Assembly (NCBI GenBank): GCA_030537075.1
Contig: JAUNOS010000005.1
Span: forward strand, 1 to 64,000
Direction of reading: 5' to 3'
Length of the DNA stretch: 64,000 nt
From: Candidatus Saccharimonadota bacterium
GTDB taxonomy: Bacteria > Patescibacteriota > Saccharimonadia > Saccharimonadales > Saccharimonadaceae
The notes beneath the pieces are model-generated. The model did not search any database, was not told the DNA's origin, and saw only the letters and a list, made by a program, of their open reading frames with translations. Made by a program: the position numbers and the translations under genes. Shown one piece after another: positions 1 through 9,043 of this stretch; position 1 is the first letter of the stretch, and each line of letters opens with the position of its first letter.

Positions 1-711
1 CTCGGTTCAATTCTCGGTTCATCAAACCTTACAAATATTGTTGAGGGTCAAAGACAGTATGAAGCAGACTGTTTATTCGCCGGAGATATCCAGGCGGTTG
101 AGATAAACAATTTTATTAGCCGGCTTATTGAAACTGCCGCTCGGCCACTTGATGCGCTTACAATAACACCGGTGATGCCTGAGAACAATCTTCTAAAGGA
201 CCAGTTGGGTGTCCTAAGGTTAAAAGAAGATGAGGTCAGGAGTATCAAGCAGCGACTTGAGGATGTTCACTTTAATATTCCACTCAAGGGCGATGTTTCG
301 CAGCGTAGCGGACTTAATGCATCTTTTGGCGAGGGCAGGCGTAATAAACAGGGATTTGTTCAGCCTCGTTCTTGGTATGAGGTGGAGTTAATTGTGCCAA
401 AAGAGGTTACCAGCAATCCTGAATATCCGAAAGCAAATTCTGAAAAGGCACAGTTTGATGTTGTTACGGACGACGGCTGGAGGTTTCGCTGTAAGGTTAG
501 TGGCGATTATAGTAAAAATTTCCGCTCTGGGGATGACTTGAAAACACTCGGCCGGTGGATTAAAGGTAGGCTGGAGAACGCAGGCGTTCTACGCCCAGGC
601 GAAAGAGTCAGCGACGAAATATTGGCGCAATACGGCCGTTCAGACTTAAAAATGAGTAAAATTAAAGATACAAATGCATGGTATCTAGATTTTGGAGTAG
701 AGAATGCCTAG
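1..711 (+). CDS. C-terminal part of a PLD-type restriction endonuclease (NgoFVII-like), cut by window edge
   Basis: The frame is open to the left edge, so the start and most of the catalytic half lie outside; 236 residues remain. The first visible residues, GSILGSSNLTN followed by RQYEADCLF, resemble the GSxN segment that follows the HKD motif in phospholipase-D-fold nucleases such as NgoFVII and BfiI. The rest (WYEVELIVP, DDGWRFRCKVSGD, LGRWIKGRLE) would be the DNA-recognition half. The next gene overlaps it by 8 bp and a Vsr relic follows, which suggests a restriction-modification operon; a cytosine methylase would be expected to the left. The family call rests on motif resemblance only, and another PLD-fold effector is possible. 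Confidence 0.6.
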   Translation, partial: LGSILGSSNLTNIVEGQRQYEADCLFAGDIQAVEINNFISRLIETAARPLDALTITPVMPENNLLKDQLGVLRLKEDEVRSIKQRLEDVHFNIPLKGDVSQRSGLNASFGEGRRNKQGFVQPRSWYEVELIVPKEVTSNPEYPKANSEKAQFDVVTDDGWRFRCKVSGDYSKNFRSGDDLKTLGRWIKGRLENAGVLRPGERVSDEILAQYGRSDLKMSKIKDTNAWYLDFGVENA

Positions 712-2596
712 TCATTTAAGAAGTTATTTAAATATTGTTGCGCAGGATTCTCCGGGCGCAGTTGAATCAATTAAGGAGACAGTCGAAAAACTTATACCTG
801 AACATGTTGAGACATTTACGCACAAAGAACACGTGAAGGGTTTATTGCTTGGACAGGTGCAAAGCGGTAAGACAGGTCAAATGCTTGGTGTTATCGCAGC
901 AGCAGCCGATGCTGACGATGCTTTTTCAATTTTTGTTTTACTTACCAGCGACATGACTGGTTTGCAGCAGCAAACATATAAACGCGCCCTGGCCGCCATG
1001 GACACGTTTAATGTTTGCGACGAACACGACGAGATGCGTTTTCTTGAAGTCGGCGGACGAAAGCCGTCGCTCATCATACTCAAAAAGAACCAAAGCATCC
1101 TCAAAAAATGGCTTGGGCTAATCCAGCAATCCGGCTTTTTGCAGGGGCGTCCGATTTTTATTGTCGATGACGAGGCGGATGCAGCCAGCCTCAATACCCA
1201 GGTTAATAAAAAAGAGCAAAGCACAATCAACAAGCGCCTTGATGCGATTGTCGGGCTGTCTACAAGCAGTTTTTATTTGCAAGTTACTGCAACTCCCCAA
1301 TCATTACTTCTACAAACAAAAGAATCTGGCTGGCAGCCAAGTTTTGTGCATTATTTTCCTCCAGGCAAAGGTTATCTTGGCGGAGAATTCTTTTACAGCA
1401 AGCCCAAGCCGTTCACTTGCCGATATACTGCTGATGACGAATTAAGCACCTTGCTTGATACAGAGGACACGCCCGACGGCATGAAGCGGGCTATCGAAAC
1501 CTATCTTGTTACGTGCGCCCATGTAGTTATAAAAGATAGCGCAAAAGTTTGTAATTTTCTCGTTCACCCAAGCGTCCGCAAGGACGATCACGAGCGAATC
1601 CGAGGAAAAATTGAGAAATACGTTCAATATATTTTTGGAAATATCGAAACGCCAGCCGTTAAAGAATTGCTAAAATCTGCCTGGGAGGACTTGCAGCAAT
1701 CAAGACCTGACCTTACGCCGTTTAACGAAACCATGGATTACTTGGCGCAGAGGACTCTGCCAATTAACGTTTACAAGCTAAACTCAAGCCCAGATAGCAG
1801 TTCGCGCAAGACATTTGACACAGGCTTTAATATTATCGTTGGAGGAAACAGCCTCGGCCGAGGCGTTACGTTCAAGTGCTTGCAGACGGTTTATTATTGC
1901 CGGTCGGCAAAAACTCCGCAGGCTGACACGTTTTGGCAGCACTGTCGCATGTTCGGCTACGACCGCGACCCGATGCTAATGCGAGTGTTTATTCCTGAGC
2001 TGTTATTCTTCCTGTTTGCGGAGATAAATGCTTCAAACGAAATGCTTATCAAGCAAATTGAGGACGGCAAACTTAACGATATCCAAATTATCACAAATAC
2101 CAAATTGAAACCGACGCGTAAGTCGGTTATCGACCAAGAGAAATACAATCTTATTGTTGGTGGCGTGGACTATTTCCCGCCTCGTCCAGACCAAGGCGAT
2201 GCAACCGATACCGACAATATTTTGGAGCCGTTTGCTGGAGAGGGCGTCCACGACGTCAGTATCAACGATGCAATCGCCATTTTGCAAACTTTCAAATCCG
2301 ACCCTGGAAACGACTGGTCGATGCCTGCTTACATCAACGCGTTAGAGGGCATTAAATCGCACAAAGAACTATCAAATTCAGCAAAACTCATTGTCCGGCG
2401 AGACCGTAATATTAGCAAAGGAACCGGAACGTTGCTTTCTAGCGACGACCGCGGGCTTGGCAAGAAATATCAAGATGTAACAGTGATCACCCTCTATCGT
2501 CTAAACGGTAGAGTCGAGCAGAAGTGGGATGGGCATCCTTTTTGGGTGCCAAATATTAAGTTGCCTATTGGGAAAGTGTTTCACCGGATTGACTAG
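704..2596 (+). CDS. Z1 domain ATPase of a restriction-modification-type cluster
   Basis: This 630-residue protein has the motifs of a superfamily-2-like ATPase of the Z1 group. Walker A is GQVQSGKTGQ near residue 50, Walker B is IVDDEADAA near 153, TATPQ lies near 196, and GGNSLGRGVTF near 382 resembles a helicase motif V/VI region with a later FGYDRDP. Z1 proteins are known from restriction-modification and MutL/MORC-like ATPase gene clusters, where they are thought to act as DNA translocases or remodelers. ATG 704 overlaps the end of the PLD nuclease gene by 8 bp, so the two are probably translationally coupled. A broken Vsr gene follows after 11 bp. The family call is firm; its role here is inferred from its neighbours. 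Confidence 0.82.
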   Translation: MPSHLRSYLNIVAQDSPGAVESIKETVEKLIPEHVETFTHKEHVKGLLLGQVQSGKTGQMLGVIAAAADADDAFSIFVLLTSDMTGLQQQTYKRALAAMDTFNVCDEHDEMRFLEVGGRKPSLIILKKNQSILKKWLGLIQQSGFLQGRPIFIVDDEADAASLNTQVNKKEQSTINKRLDAIVGLSTSSFYLQVTATPQSLLLQTKESGWQPSFVHYFPPGKGYLGGEFFYSKPKPFTCRYTADDELSTLLDTEDTPDGMKRAIETYLVTCAHVVIKDSAKVCNFLVHPSVRKDDHERIRGKIEKYVQYIFGNIETPAVKELLKSAWEDLQQSRPDLTPFNETMDYLAQRTLPINVYKLNSSPDSSSRKTFDTGFNIIVGGNSLGRGVTFKCLQTVYYCRSAKTPQADTFWQHCRMFGYDRDPMLMRVFIPELLFFLFAEINASNEMLIKQIEDGKLNDIQIITNTKLKPTRKSVIDQEKYNLIVGGVDYFPPRPDQGDATDTDNILEPFAGEGVHDVSINDAIAILQTFKSDPGNDWSMPAYINALEGIKSHKELSNSAKLIVRRDRNISKGTGTLLSSDDRGLGKKYQDVTVITLYRLNGRVEQKWDGHPFWVPNIKLPIGKVFHRID

Positions 2597-2607
2597 GGTT
2601 TTGATGT

Positions 2608-2980
2608 ATGCCTGAGATGTTCTCTCCTAAAAAACGCAGCGAAATAATGTCGCGCATACGATCGAAAGAGGTAGGGGCAGAGAAGACAACTTTTAAGTAT
2701 TTGCGCCAGAATAAAATACCATTATGCTCGCGTGGCGGGTAAACCTGATATTGCTCTGTCAAGGAAGAAGGTGGTATTTATCGACGGCGATTTTTGGCAT
2801 GGGCGTGACTATAAGAGAATTGTTACTAGCTGCCCGGAAGGTGACTATTGGCCTGCAAAGACTGCTTATAATATAGGGAGGGACACTCGCAATCGTACTG
2901 AACTAACAGAAAAAAGATGGATACTACTAGTTGTTTGGGGAGCGACATCAAACGTAAGCGAACACGTGAAATCACGTTAA
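2608..2980 (+). pseudogene. vsr: Vsr-type mismatch endonuclease, frameshifted
   Basis: ATG 2608 opens MPEMFSPKKRSEIMSRIRSK, the typical N-terminus of very-short-patch-repair endonucleases. That frame stops at 2728-2730. A different frame then supplies AGKPDIALSRKKVVFIDGDFWHG, with the metal-binding Asp of GKPD and the FWHG box, and runs to the stop at 2980 through RWILLVVWG. The two halves join if one base is lost or two are gained between about 2690 and 2715, close to an A-rich run. Vsr nicks T:G mismatches left by deamination of 5-methylcytosine, so its presence implies a C5 methylase nearby, outside the window. It is either a decayed gene or carries an assembly error. Confidence 0.8.
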
Positions 2981-3014
2981 AACAAATCGCAAGACTTCTA
3001 GTTGAAGACTAGAG

Positions 3015-3043
3015 CAGAATGCCTTCGGGCGGTGTTTTGTTTT
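3015..3043 (+). terminator. Weak terminator-like hairpin between vsr and clpB
   Basis: GCC-TTCG-GGC forms a short UUCG-capped stem followed by a T-rich run (GTTTTGTTTT). It lies just downstream of the R-M cluster. The stem is only three to four pairs, so this is a weak call. Confidence 0.3.
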
Positions 3044-3050
3044 GGGCAAG

Positions 3051-5192
3051 TTATCGAGCGGTGAAGACGATTTTCTCGTTAGCGCGTGATGTCGCTACCG
3101 TCTGCCCGTCGTGAATCTTCCCATCAATCAACTCCAGTGCCAGCGGGTCCAAAATTCGCTTTTGAATAAGACGCTTGAGTGGTCGTGCCCCAAAGGCCGG
3201 GTCGTAGCCGTCGGTTGCGAGCATGTCACGCACGCTATCATCAAACTCCAGGGTGATGTCACGGGAATGCTTGATGTCACGCGCTACTCGGGCCAGCTGC
3301 ACATCGACAATCGCTCGCATGGCTTCAGGGCGGATACGGTCAAATAGCACGATGTCGTCGATGCGGTTGAGGAATTCGGGGCGGAAATGTTGCCGCAGCA
3401 CATCGAGCATCTGGTTGTCCAGTGCCGAAATATCATCGCCCGTAAAGTCCATGATGGCCTGCGAACCAACATTGCTGGTCATGATGATGATAGTATTGGC
3501 AAAATCCACCGTCCGTCCCTGGCCATCGGTTAGGCGGCCATCGTCAAGTACTTGCAGCAGGACGTTAAACACATCAGGGTGAGCCTTCTCGATCTCATCA
3601 AATAGCACCACGCTATATGGGCGGCGACGCACCGCTTCGGTCAGCTGGCCGCCTTGGTCGTAGCCGACGTATCCTGGCGGCGAGCCGATCAGCCGCGCCA
3701 CGGCATGCTGCTCCATGTATTCGCTCATGTCGATACGGATCATCGCGTGCTCGTCGTCGAACAGTTCGCGGCACAGGCTGCGGGCGACTTCGGTTTTACC
3801 CACGCCGGTTGGGCCAAGGAATAGGAAGGAGCCAATTGGTCGTTGCTGGTCGCCCAGGCCGGCCCGTGAGCGGCGGATGGCGCTGGCTACGGCCGCCACG
3901 GCTTTGTCCTGGCCGATGACGTGCCGGCCAATTGATTCTTCCAGTTTGGTGAGCTTGCTCGATTCACTTTCGATCAGCCGCTCTACGGGGATGCCTGTCC
4001 AGCGCGCTACCACGCTGGCGATGTCGTCAGGCGTCACTTCTTCACGCAGCAGGCGGTCTTGGACGGGGATGCGTGCCAATTCCTCGCGGGCGGCGGCCAA
4101 TTTTTTGTCTAATTCTGGCAGGTCGCCGTACTTGATGCGGCTGGCGGTGGCCAGGTCGGCATCGCGTTCGGCACGCTCCAGTTCGCCGCGCAGCTCATCC
4201 ATTTTTTCGGCCGCTGTATTCACCGTGCGTAAAATGTCTTTTTCGCGACGCCATTTGCGATCAATTTCGGCCGCTTCGCTGCTAATCTGCTCTATCTGCT
4301 GCGTAATTTCCTCTTTGCGGGCTTTGGCGTGGTCGGATTTGTCTTTTTTGAGTGCCGCCGCTTCGATTTCCAGCTGTAACTTGCGGTTGTTCAATCGGTC
4401 TAGGCTAATTGGCACGCTCTCGAGTTGCATCTTCAACGCACTGGTGGCTTCGTCTAGCAAGTCCACGGCCTTGTCGGGTAAAAAGCGGTCGGGCAGATAC
4501 CGGGTCGATAGCCGCGCCGCCGCCACGATGGCATCGTCGGCGATGTTCACGCCATGATGTACCTCGTACTTTTCCTTCAGTCCGCGTAGAATCGCTACGG
4601 TGTCGTCAAAGCTCGGCTCACCGACATACACCGGCTGGAAACGACGCTCCAGTGCGGCATCTTTCTCGACATATTGGCGATATTCCGCCAGGGTCGTCGC
4701 GCCGATCATGTGTAGTTTGCCGCGTGCCAGGGCGGGCTTCAGCATATTGCCAGCGTCCATACTGCCTTCGGTTTTGCCAGCCCCCACCATGGTGTGGATT
4801 TCATCAACAAACAGGATAATCTCGCCAGCGGCTTCCTCGACCTCTTTCAGGATTGCCTTCAGCCGCTCCTCGAACTGGCCGCGAAAACTTGCCCCAGCCA
4901 GCAGGCTGGAGATCTCGAGGGAAATCAGCCGCTTGTCCTTCAGCGAATCCGGCACATCTCCGCGCACGATCCGCTGCGCCAACGCCTCGACGATGGCGGT
5001 TTTGCCCACGCCTGGCTCGCCGATGAGCACCGGGTTGTTTTTGGTGCGCCGACTAAGGATTTGCATAGTGCGGCGAATTTCCTCGTCTCGTCCGATAACC
5101 GGGTCGAGTTTGCCCTCGCGCGCCAGGGCGGTGATATCGGTGCCGAACTGCTCCAGCGGCTTGGTTAATTCTTCTTGCATGTTTGGTGGCAT
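3051..5192 (-). CDS. clpB: ClpB-type disaggregase lacking the N-terminal domain
   Basis: Cytosolic Hsp100 ATPase that extracts and refolds aggregated proteins, normally with DnaK. The 713 residues hold D1 (Walker [10 protein letters not shown] at 58-66, Walker B LFVDEIH), a coiled-coil middle domain around residues 280-400, and D2 (GPTGVGKTE near 459, [12 protein letters not shown]). E. coli ClpB is about 857 residues; the missing part is the N-domain, so the protein starts close to the first ATPase module. ATG 5192 is preceded by a strong AAGGAGG site. The promoter contains a CIRCE operator, which predicts HrcA-controlled heat induction. The middle domain distinguishes it from ClpA and argues against ClpC. 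Confidence 0.9.
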   Translation of the reverse strand: MPPNMQEELTKPLEQFGTDITALAREGKLDPVIGRDEEIRRTMQILSRRTKNNPVLIGEPGVGKTAIVEALAQRIVRGDVPDSLKDKRLISLEISSLLAGASFRGQFEERLKAILKEVEEAAGEIILFVDEIHTMVGAGKTEGSMDAGNMLKPALARGKLHMIGATTLAEYRQYVEKDAALERRFQPVYVGEPSFDDTVAILRGLKEKYEVHHGVNIADDAIVAAARLSTRYLPDRFLPDKAVDLLDEATSALKMQLESVPISLDRLNNRKLQLEIEAAALKKDKSDHAKARKEEITQQIEQISSEAAEIDRKWRREKDILRTVNTAAEKMDELRGELERAERDADLATASRIKYGDLPELDKKLAAAREELARIPVQDRLLREEVTPDDIASVVARWTGIPVERLIESESSKLTKLEESIGRHVIGQDKAVAAVASAIRRSRAGLGDQQRPIGSFLFLGPTGVGKTEVARSLCRELFDDEHAMIRIDMSEYMEQHAVARLIGSPPGYVGYDQGGQLTEAVRRRPYSVVLFDEIEKAHPDVFNVLLQVLDDGRLTDGQGRTVDFANTIIIMTSNVGSQAIMDFTGDDISALDNQMLDVLRQHFRPEFLNRIDDIVLFDRIRPEAMRAIVDVQLARVARDIKHSRDITLEFDDSVRDMLATDGYDPAFGARPLKRLIQKRILDPLALELIDGKIHDGQTVATSRANEKIVFTAR

Positions 5193-5300
5193 AGGTCCTC
5201 CTTTATTGCGTTAGGTCAGGCGCTGTCCGCCTTATGTCATATATCATTAGGGTTGCTATCGCCCCGTGCCGCTGGCTGAAAGGGGATACGAGATGTCTCA

Positions 5301-5329
5301 ATTGTAGCAAATTAGCACTCGCAGGTCAA
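5301..5329 (-). promoter_or_regulatory. clpB promoter, TTGACC-17-TACAAT
   Basis: On the minus strand TTGACC (5329-5324), a 17-bp spacer and TACAAT (5306-5301) with an upstream TGC form a good vegetative promoter. The -35 box lies in the CIRCE spacer and the left CIRCE arm lies in the promoter spacer, so a bound repressor would block RNA polymerase. Confidence 0.8.
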
Positions 5330-5338
5330 GAGTGCTAA
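5312..5338. promoter_or_regulatory. CIRCE operator (HrcA site)
   Basis: TTAGCACTC, nine bases, GAGTGCTAA: both arms and the spacer length match the CIRCE consensus exactly. CIRCE is the binding site of the heat-shock repressor HrcA. It sits between divergent genes, over the clpB promoter and immediately upstream of the -10 box of the hydrolase gene at 5356, so it could control both. Confidence 0.95.
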
Positions 5339-5355
5339 TTTGCTATACTAAACGT

Positions 5356-6204
5356 ATGACGAAATTGTATGCAGCCGCTGCAGGCACCATCGAATATCGC
5401 TATGATCAGCGAGGTGATCGGGCGGTGCTCATGATGCATGGCGGGCACATGCGGGCGGAATTGCCAGGCGGTGAGGAGTACTTTGCACGGCGCGGCTACT
5501 CCGTTGTGGTGGTGTCACGTCCAGGCTACGGGCGGACAAGTCAGTCGCTGCATCGACAGGTTGGTGCGTTCGAAGCGGCTGTCGCCGAGCTGCTTGATGC
5601 ACTCGGTATCTCGCAAGTTTTGGTGGTCGGGGTATCGGCAGGCGGTCGGGCAGCTATGCGATTTGCGGAGCGATATCCAGATCAAGCAAAGGGGCTCATA
5701 TTGCTGAGTGCACTATCGTTTCAGCAGTGGCCGTCGCTGCCAACTCGTATGGCGGCGTATCCCCTCTTTAATCCTGCGGTTGAGGCTGGTACTTGGGCGA
5801 TGATGAGATGGTGCGTGCGGCACTGGCCATCACTGTTTTTAGGTCAGCTGATGGGGAGTTTGACGACTTTACCTGCGCGGCAAGTGATAGCGGAGCTTGA
5901 TAAGGATCGCCTGGAGGCATTTCGCTCACTGGTCTGCGAATTCCGCTCAAAACGAGGCTTTATGAACGATATGAGCCGACAGGCGCGCCAGGGAAACCCA
6001 GAGGATATTCAGTGTCCGACATTGATCATCCACAGTCGTTATGATGGTTCGGTGCCGCTGCGTCATGCCGAGGAGAATGCTCGGCGTATTCCCCATGCGA
6101 CGCTCCGTGAAAACGACACCGAATCGCACTTGATGTGGCTGAGCCGGCGCTGGTTGGAGGACGTGGAGCCGCAACTGGACGATTTCCTTAATTTGCTATA
6201 CTAA
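5356..6204 (+). CDS. Alpha/beta hydrolase
   Basis: A 282-residue alpha/beta-hydrolase fold protein. LMMHGGHM near residue 25 is the oxyanion-hole region, GVSAGG near 95 is the nucleophile elbow with the catalytic Ser, HSRYDGSVPL near 230 carries the likely catalytic Asp, and TESHLMW near 258 the His. The substrate is unknown; peptidases, esterases and haloperoxidase-like enzymes share this layout. TATACT at 5344-5349 ends six bases before ATG 5356 and there is no ribosome-binding site, which suggests a leaderless mRNA. The CIRCE element ends 17 bp upstream of the start, so heat-shock control is plausible. Confidence 0.8.
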   Translation: MTKLYAAAAGTIEYRYDQRGDRAVLMMHGGHMRAELPGGEEYFARRGYSVVVVSRPGYGRTSQSLHRQVGAFEAAVAELLDALGISQVLVVGVSAGGRAAMRFAERYPDQAKGLILLSALSFQQWPSLPTRMAAYPLFNPAVEAGTWAMMRWCVRHWPSLFLGQLMGSLTTLPARQVIAELDKDRLEAFRSLVCEFRSKRGFMNDMSRQARQGNPEDIQCPTLIIHSRYDGSVPLRHAEENARRIPHATLRENDTESHLMWLSRRWLEDVEPQLDDFLNLLY

Positions 6205-6208
6205 ACTC

Positions 6209-7669
6209 ATGAAGCGTGACTGGCTCCAGCGTCCCCTCCATATCTCGTGGCTGGTGGCGGTCTGGTGCCTAGGGGTGACCATCGGCGTCATCATGGTGAT
6301 GCGCGCGCCATATGGCTGGTTCGCCAGTCTGGGCTGGCTACTGGCGGGGCTTGTGCTGCTGGCGCCGCTGTTTATCTGGCGGCAGACCAGGGTCTTCATG
6401 GTGCCAATTGTGCTACTTTCTGGCAGCCTGACGGGACTATGGCGAGGGAGCCTCGGGCAGGTCGGCCTGGAGGAGTACCAATCGCTGATCGGTCAAACGG
6501 TGACACTACGCGGCGTGGTAACGGAAGATCCAGATATCGATAAAAAGGGTAGTACCGTGCTGCGCCTCGGCCAGATCCAGGTGGCGGAGCGGTCGCTGCC
6601 GGGGCTGGTGTGGGTGACCACGACGCAGAGTGACGCCATCAAGCGCAGCGACATCGTGACGGTGAAGGGAAAAATGAGCCAGGGCTTTGGTGCCTTTGCG
6701 GCGCGACTGGGCAGGGCTAAGGTCGAGCAGGTGGCGCGACCAGTTCCCGGCGATGTGGCGGTGGGGGTGCGCGATTGGTTTTCGGAGCGGGTGCGCCGTC
6801 ATGTGGCGGAGAATGAATCGGCGCTGGGACTGGGATTTTTGCTGGGACTGCGCCGGGCGCTGCCACCAGAACTAGGCGAGGCGCTGAAGATTGCTGGCCT
6901 GACGCATGTCATCGTGGCGAGCGGGTATAATTTGACCATTTTAGTGCGACTTAGTCGGCGGCTATTCGTGAGAGTGTCGAAGTATCTTTCGGCGCTGAGC
7001 GCCACGGCCATGATCCTTAGTTTTATGGCGCTGACGGGCCTGAGTCCCAGCATGTCGCGGGCGGGGCTGGTGGCGGGGCTTTCCTTGGCGGCGTGGTACT
7101 ATGGCCGGACGATTCATCCGTTGGTACTACTGCCAGTCGCAGCGGCCATCACCCTCCTGGTCAATCCGTCCTACGGCTGGAATGACCTCGGCTGGCAGCT
7201 CAGCTTTGCGGCCTTTGCTGGCGTGATGTTGCTGGCGCCGCTGCTACAGCGCTACTTTTTCGGCGACAAAGAACCTGGCACGTTGCGGCAAATTTTTGGC
7301 GAAACCCTGTCCGCGCAAATCATGACTCTGCCCATCTTGGTGCTGAGCTTCGGCGTGGTGAGCAATGTGGCGCTTCTGGCGAACATCCTTATTTTACCGC
7401 TGGTACCGCTAGCTATGCTGCTGACCTTTTTGGTCGGCGTCCTGGCGGAAGTGCCGCTGATAGCTGGGCTATTGGCGGCACCGACCGAATGGCTGCTTGG
7501 CTATATGGTGACGGTTGGTAAATGGCTGGCGGAACAACCGTGGGCGCAGACTGAACTTACCATCCAGTGGTGGCAGGCGGCGGGGGCGTATATCGTCATC
7601 GCCCTCGGTATGTGGTGGATGCAGCGCCAGACAAAGGCGAGCCTCCGCGAGGTGAATATCGTGAAGTAG
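6209..7669 (+). CDS. comEC: ComEC/Rec2-type DNA uptake channel, without the metallo-hydrolase domain
   Basis: Inner-membrane channel for single-stranded DNA in natural transformation. The 486 residues show N-terminal membrane segments, an OB-like soluble region (residues about 85-190, LRGVVTEDPDIDKKGSTVLR), then the competence domain with HVIVASGYNLTILV near 232 and many transmembrane helices. The usual C-terminal metallo-beta-lactamase-like domain of long ComEC proteins is absent, as in several short forms. The -10 box TATACT (6197-6202) overlaps the stop codon of the hydrolase and lies six bases before ATG 6209. Together with the type IV pilus genes at 23411 it points to DNA uptake capacity. 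Confidence 0.88.
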   Translation: MKRDWLQRPLHISWLVAVWCLGVTIGVIMVMRAPYGWFASLGWLLAGLVLLAPLFIWRQTRVFMVPIVLLSGSLTGLWRGSLGQVGLEEYQSLIGQTVTLRGVVTEDPDIDKKGSTVLRLGQIQVAERSLPGLVWVTTTQSDAIKRSDIVTVKGKMSQGFGAFAARLGRAKVEQVARPVPGDVAVGVRDWFSERVRRHVAENESALGLGFLLGLRRALPPELGEALKIAGLTHVIVASGYNLTILVRLSRRLFVRVSKYLSALSATAMILSFMALTGLSPSMSRAGLVAGLSLAAWYYGRTIHPLVLLPVAAAITLLVNPSYGWNDLGWQLSFAAFAGVMLLAPLLQRYFFGDKEPGTLRQIFGETLSAQIMTLPILVLSFGVVSNVALLANILILPLVPLAMLLTFLVGVLAEVPLIAGLLAAPTEWLLGYMVTVGKWLAEQPWAQTELTIQWWQAAGAYIVIALGMWWMQRQTKASLREVNIVK

Positions 7670-7717
7670 TGTATAATGAGAACAGATTGAGATACTAGTG
7701 AAGACGAAGGAGCGAAT

Positions 7718-8437
7718 ATGGCTGGACACAGTAAATGGGCCAAAATTAAGCGAGACAAGGGTGCGAATGACGCCAAGCGTGGGGCGATTTTTACCAAGCT
7801 AGGCAATCAAATCGCCATCGCGGCGCGCGGCGGTACCGACCCGACGCTGAACTCGGCGCTAGCGCTGGCTATCGAAAAAGCCAAGGCGGCCAATATGCCG
7901 GGCGCCAACATCCAGCGAGCTATCGACCGCGTGGCGGACAAAAACGCTGCGGCGCTGGAAGAAATTACTTATGAAGGCTATGGCCCGGGCGGCGTCGGCA
8001 TCATTATCGAAACAGCGACCGACAACCGCAACCGAACGTTTCCGGAGGTGAAGACGGCGCTGGTCAAAAACGGCGGCCGCATCGCTGACGCCGGCAGTGT
8101 GGCCTTTCAGTTTACGCGCAAGGGCGTCATCACGATTGAGGGCGCGGGCGAGGAATTGCTACTGCAAATTCTGGACGCGGGCGCCGAGGACGCGGTGGAA
8201 GAAGACGGTGAGATCATCGTCTACACGGAGCAGAAGGAATTGGCGGCGGTGCGCACGGCGCTGGCGGAGCAGGGTCTGACTATTAAGGACGCAGAACTAC
8301 AATACGTGGCGAACACGCCGGTAGAAATCGCTGACAGTGAAACGGCGCAGAAACTCCTCAAGGTCATGGACGCGCTGGACGACCTGGACGACGTGGTCAA
8401 TGTTCATACCAACGCCGATATTACCGCTGAGGTGTAG
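7718..8437 (+). CDS. yebC: YebC/PmpR family protein
   Basis: A 239-residue member of the YebC/TACO1 family (MAGHSKWAKIKRDKGANDAK at the N-terminus, then NRNRTFPEVKTAL and GGRIADAGSVAFQF). The family includes DNA-binding regulators near ruvC in many genomes and proteins that relieve ribosome stalling. In line with that, the ruv genes follow 2.4 kb downstream. The gene has its own promoter-like TATAAT at 7672-7677 and a leader with AAGGAG before ATG 7718, unlike the leaderless genes around it. Confidence 0.93.
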   Translation: MAGHSKWAKIKRDKGANDAKRGAIFTKLGNQIAIAARGGTDPTLNSALALAIEKAKAANMPGANIQRAIDRVADKNAAALEEITYEGYGPGGVGIIIETATDNRNRTFPEVKTALVKNGGRIADAGSVAFQFTRKGVITIEGAGEELLLQILDAGAEDAVEEDGEIIVYTEQKELAAVRTALAEQGLTIKDAELQYVANTPVEIADSETAQKLLKVMDALDDLDDVVNVHTNADITAEV

Positions 8438-8547
8438 GGTCTAGCTAAGGCGAACAGTCCTGCCGGGGGCATGACAGTCGGCGAATCTATATAAATGTGA
8501 TAAAGTAAGAACAGTTAACTTATGCGCAATTCAAAGTAGGAGGTGTT

Positions 8548-8898
8548 ATGGACCAAAAAATAAAAAATCTACTGAATGACTGGCAGCTTGCTAATCCTGA
8601 CTTGCATGAAATCGCCGATAGTGTGCGTACGGAAATATTGCAACTGGCGGATACGGTAGGCGAAGAGGTGAAGTATGGCGGCATTCTGTTTGCCGCGCCC
8701 GTTCCGTTTTGCGGCATTTTTGTCTATAAGCAACATGTATCTGTAGAATTTAGTCACGGTTCCGAAATAGCAGACCCGCATGGCTTATTAGAAGGAAAAG
8801 GCAAGGGCCGTCGTCACTTGAAGCTGCATACGCTTGAAGATATAGATAGTAAGCATTTGGCAGATTACTTGCGATTGGCGCAAAAAGCAGCAGCATAA
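8548..8898 (+). CDS. DUF1801-like small protein
   Basis: A 116-residue cytosolic protein (DWQLANPDLHEIADSVR, EEVKYGGILFA, FCGIFVYKQHVSVEFSHG, then GKGRRHLKLHTLEDID). It resembles the YdhG/DUF1801 fold, whose biochemical role is not settled. A strong AGGAGGTGTT site precedes ATG 8548. It is separated from yebC by 110 bp that contain AT-rich promoter-like sequence, and a weak terminator-like hairpin follows. The family call is from the overall pattern only. Confidence 0.65.
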   Translation: MDQKIKNLLNDWQLANPDLHEIADSVRTEILQLADTVGEEVKYGGILFAAPVPFCGIFVYKQHVSVEFSHGSEIADPHGLLEGKGKGRRHLKLHTLEDIDSKHLADYLRLAQKAAA

Positions 8899-8904
8899 CA
8901 TACC

Positions 8905-8927
8905 GGTCCAGTAGTTCGGACTTTTTT
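8905..8927 (+). terminator. Short terminator-like hairpin
   Basis: GGTCC and GGACT can pair around an 8-base loop and are followed by TTTTTT (8922-8927). The stem is short, so efficiency is uncertain, but the position right after the stop at 8898 fits. Confidence 0.45.
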
Positions 8928-9043
8928 GCCAATATTCCCATTTGTCTTATTCCTCGGTAGATTCTTTGTCAAGAAGTCACTATATTTCGGAGGGCGATTT
9001 TTTATGGTACACTGGAAATGACAAGCATAAGCAAGGAGTGAGC

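Noticed and set aside
3715-4557. Long open frame (280 codons) on the plus strand inside clpB
   Set aside because: It is antisense to conserved ClpB motifs in a GC-rich gene and its product is low-complexity Ser/Arg; an antisense shadow.
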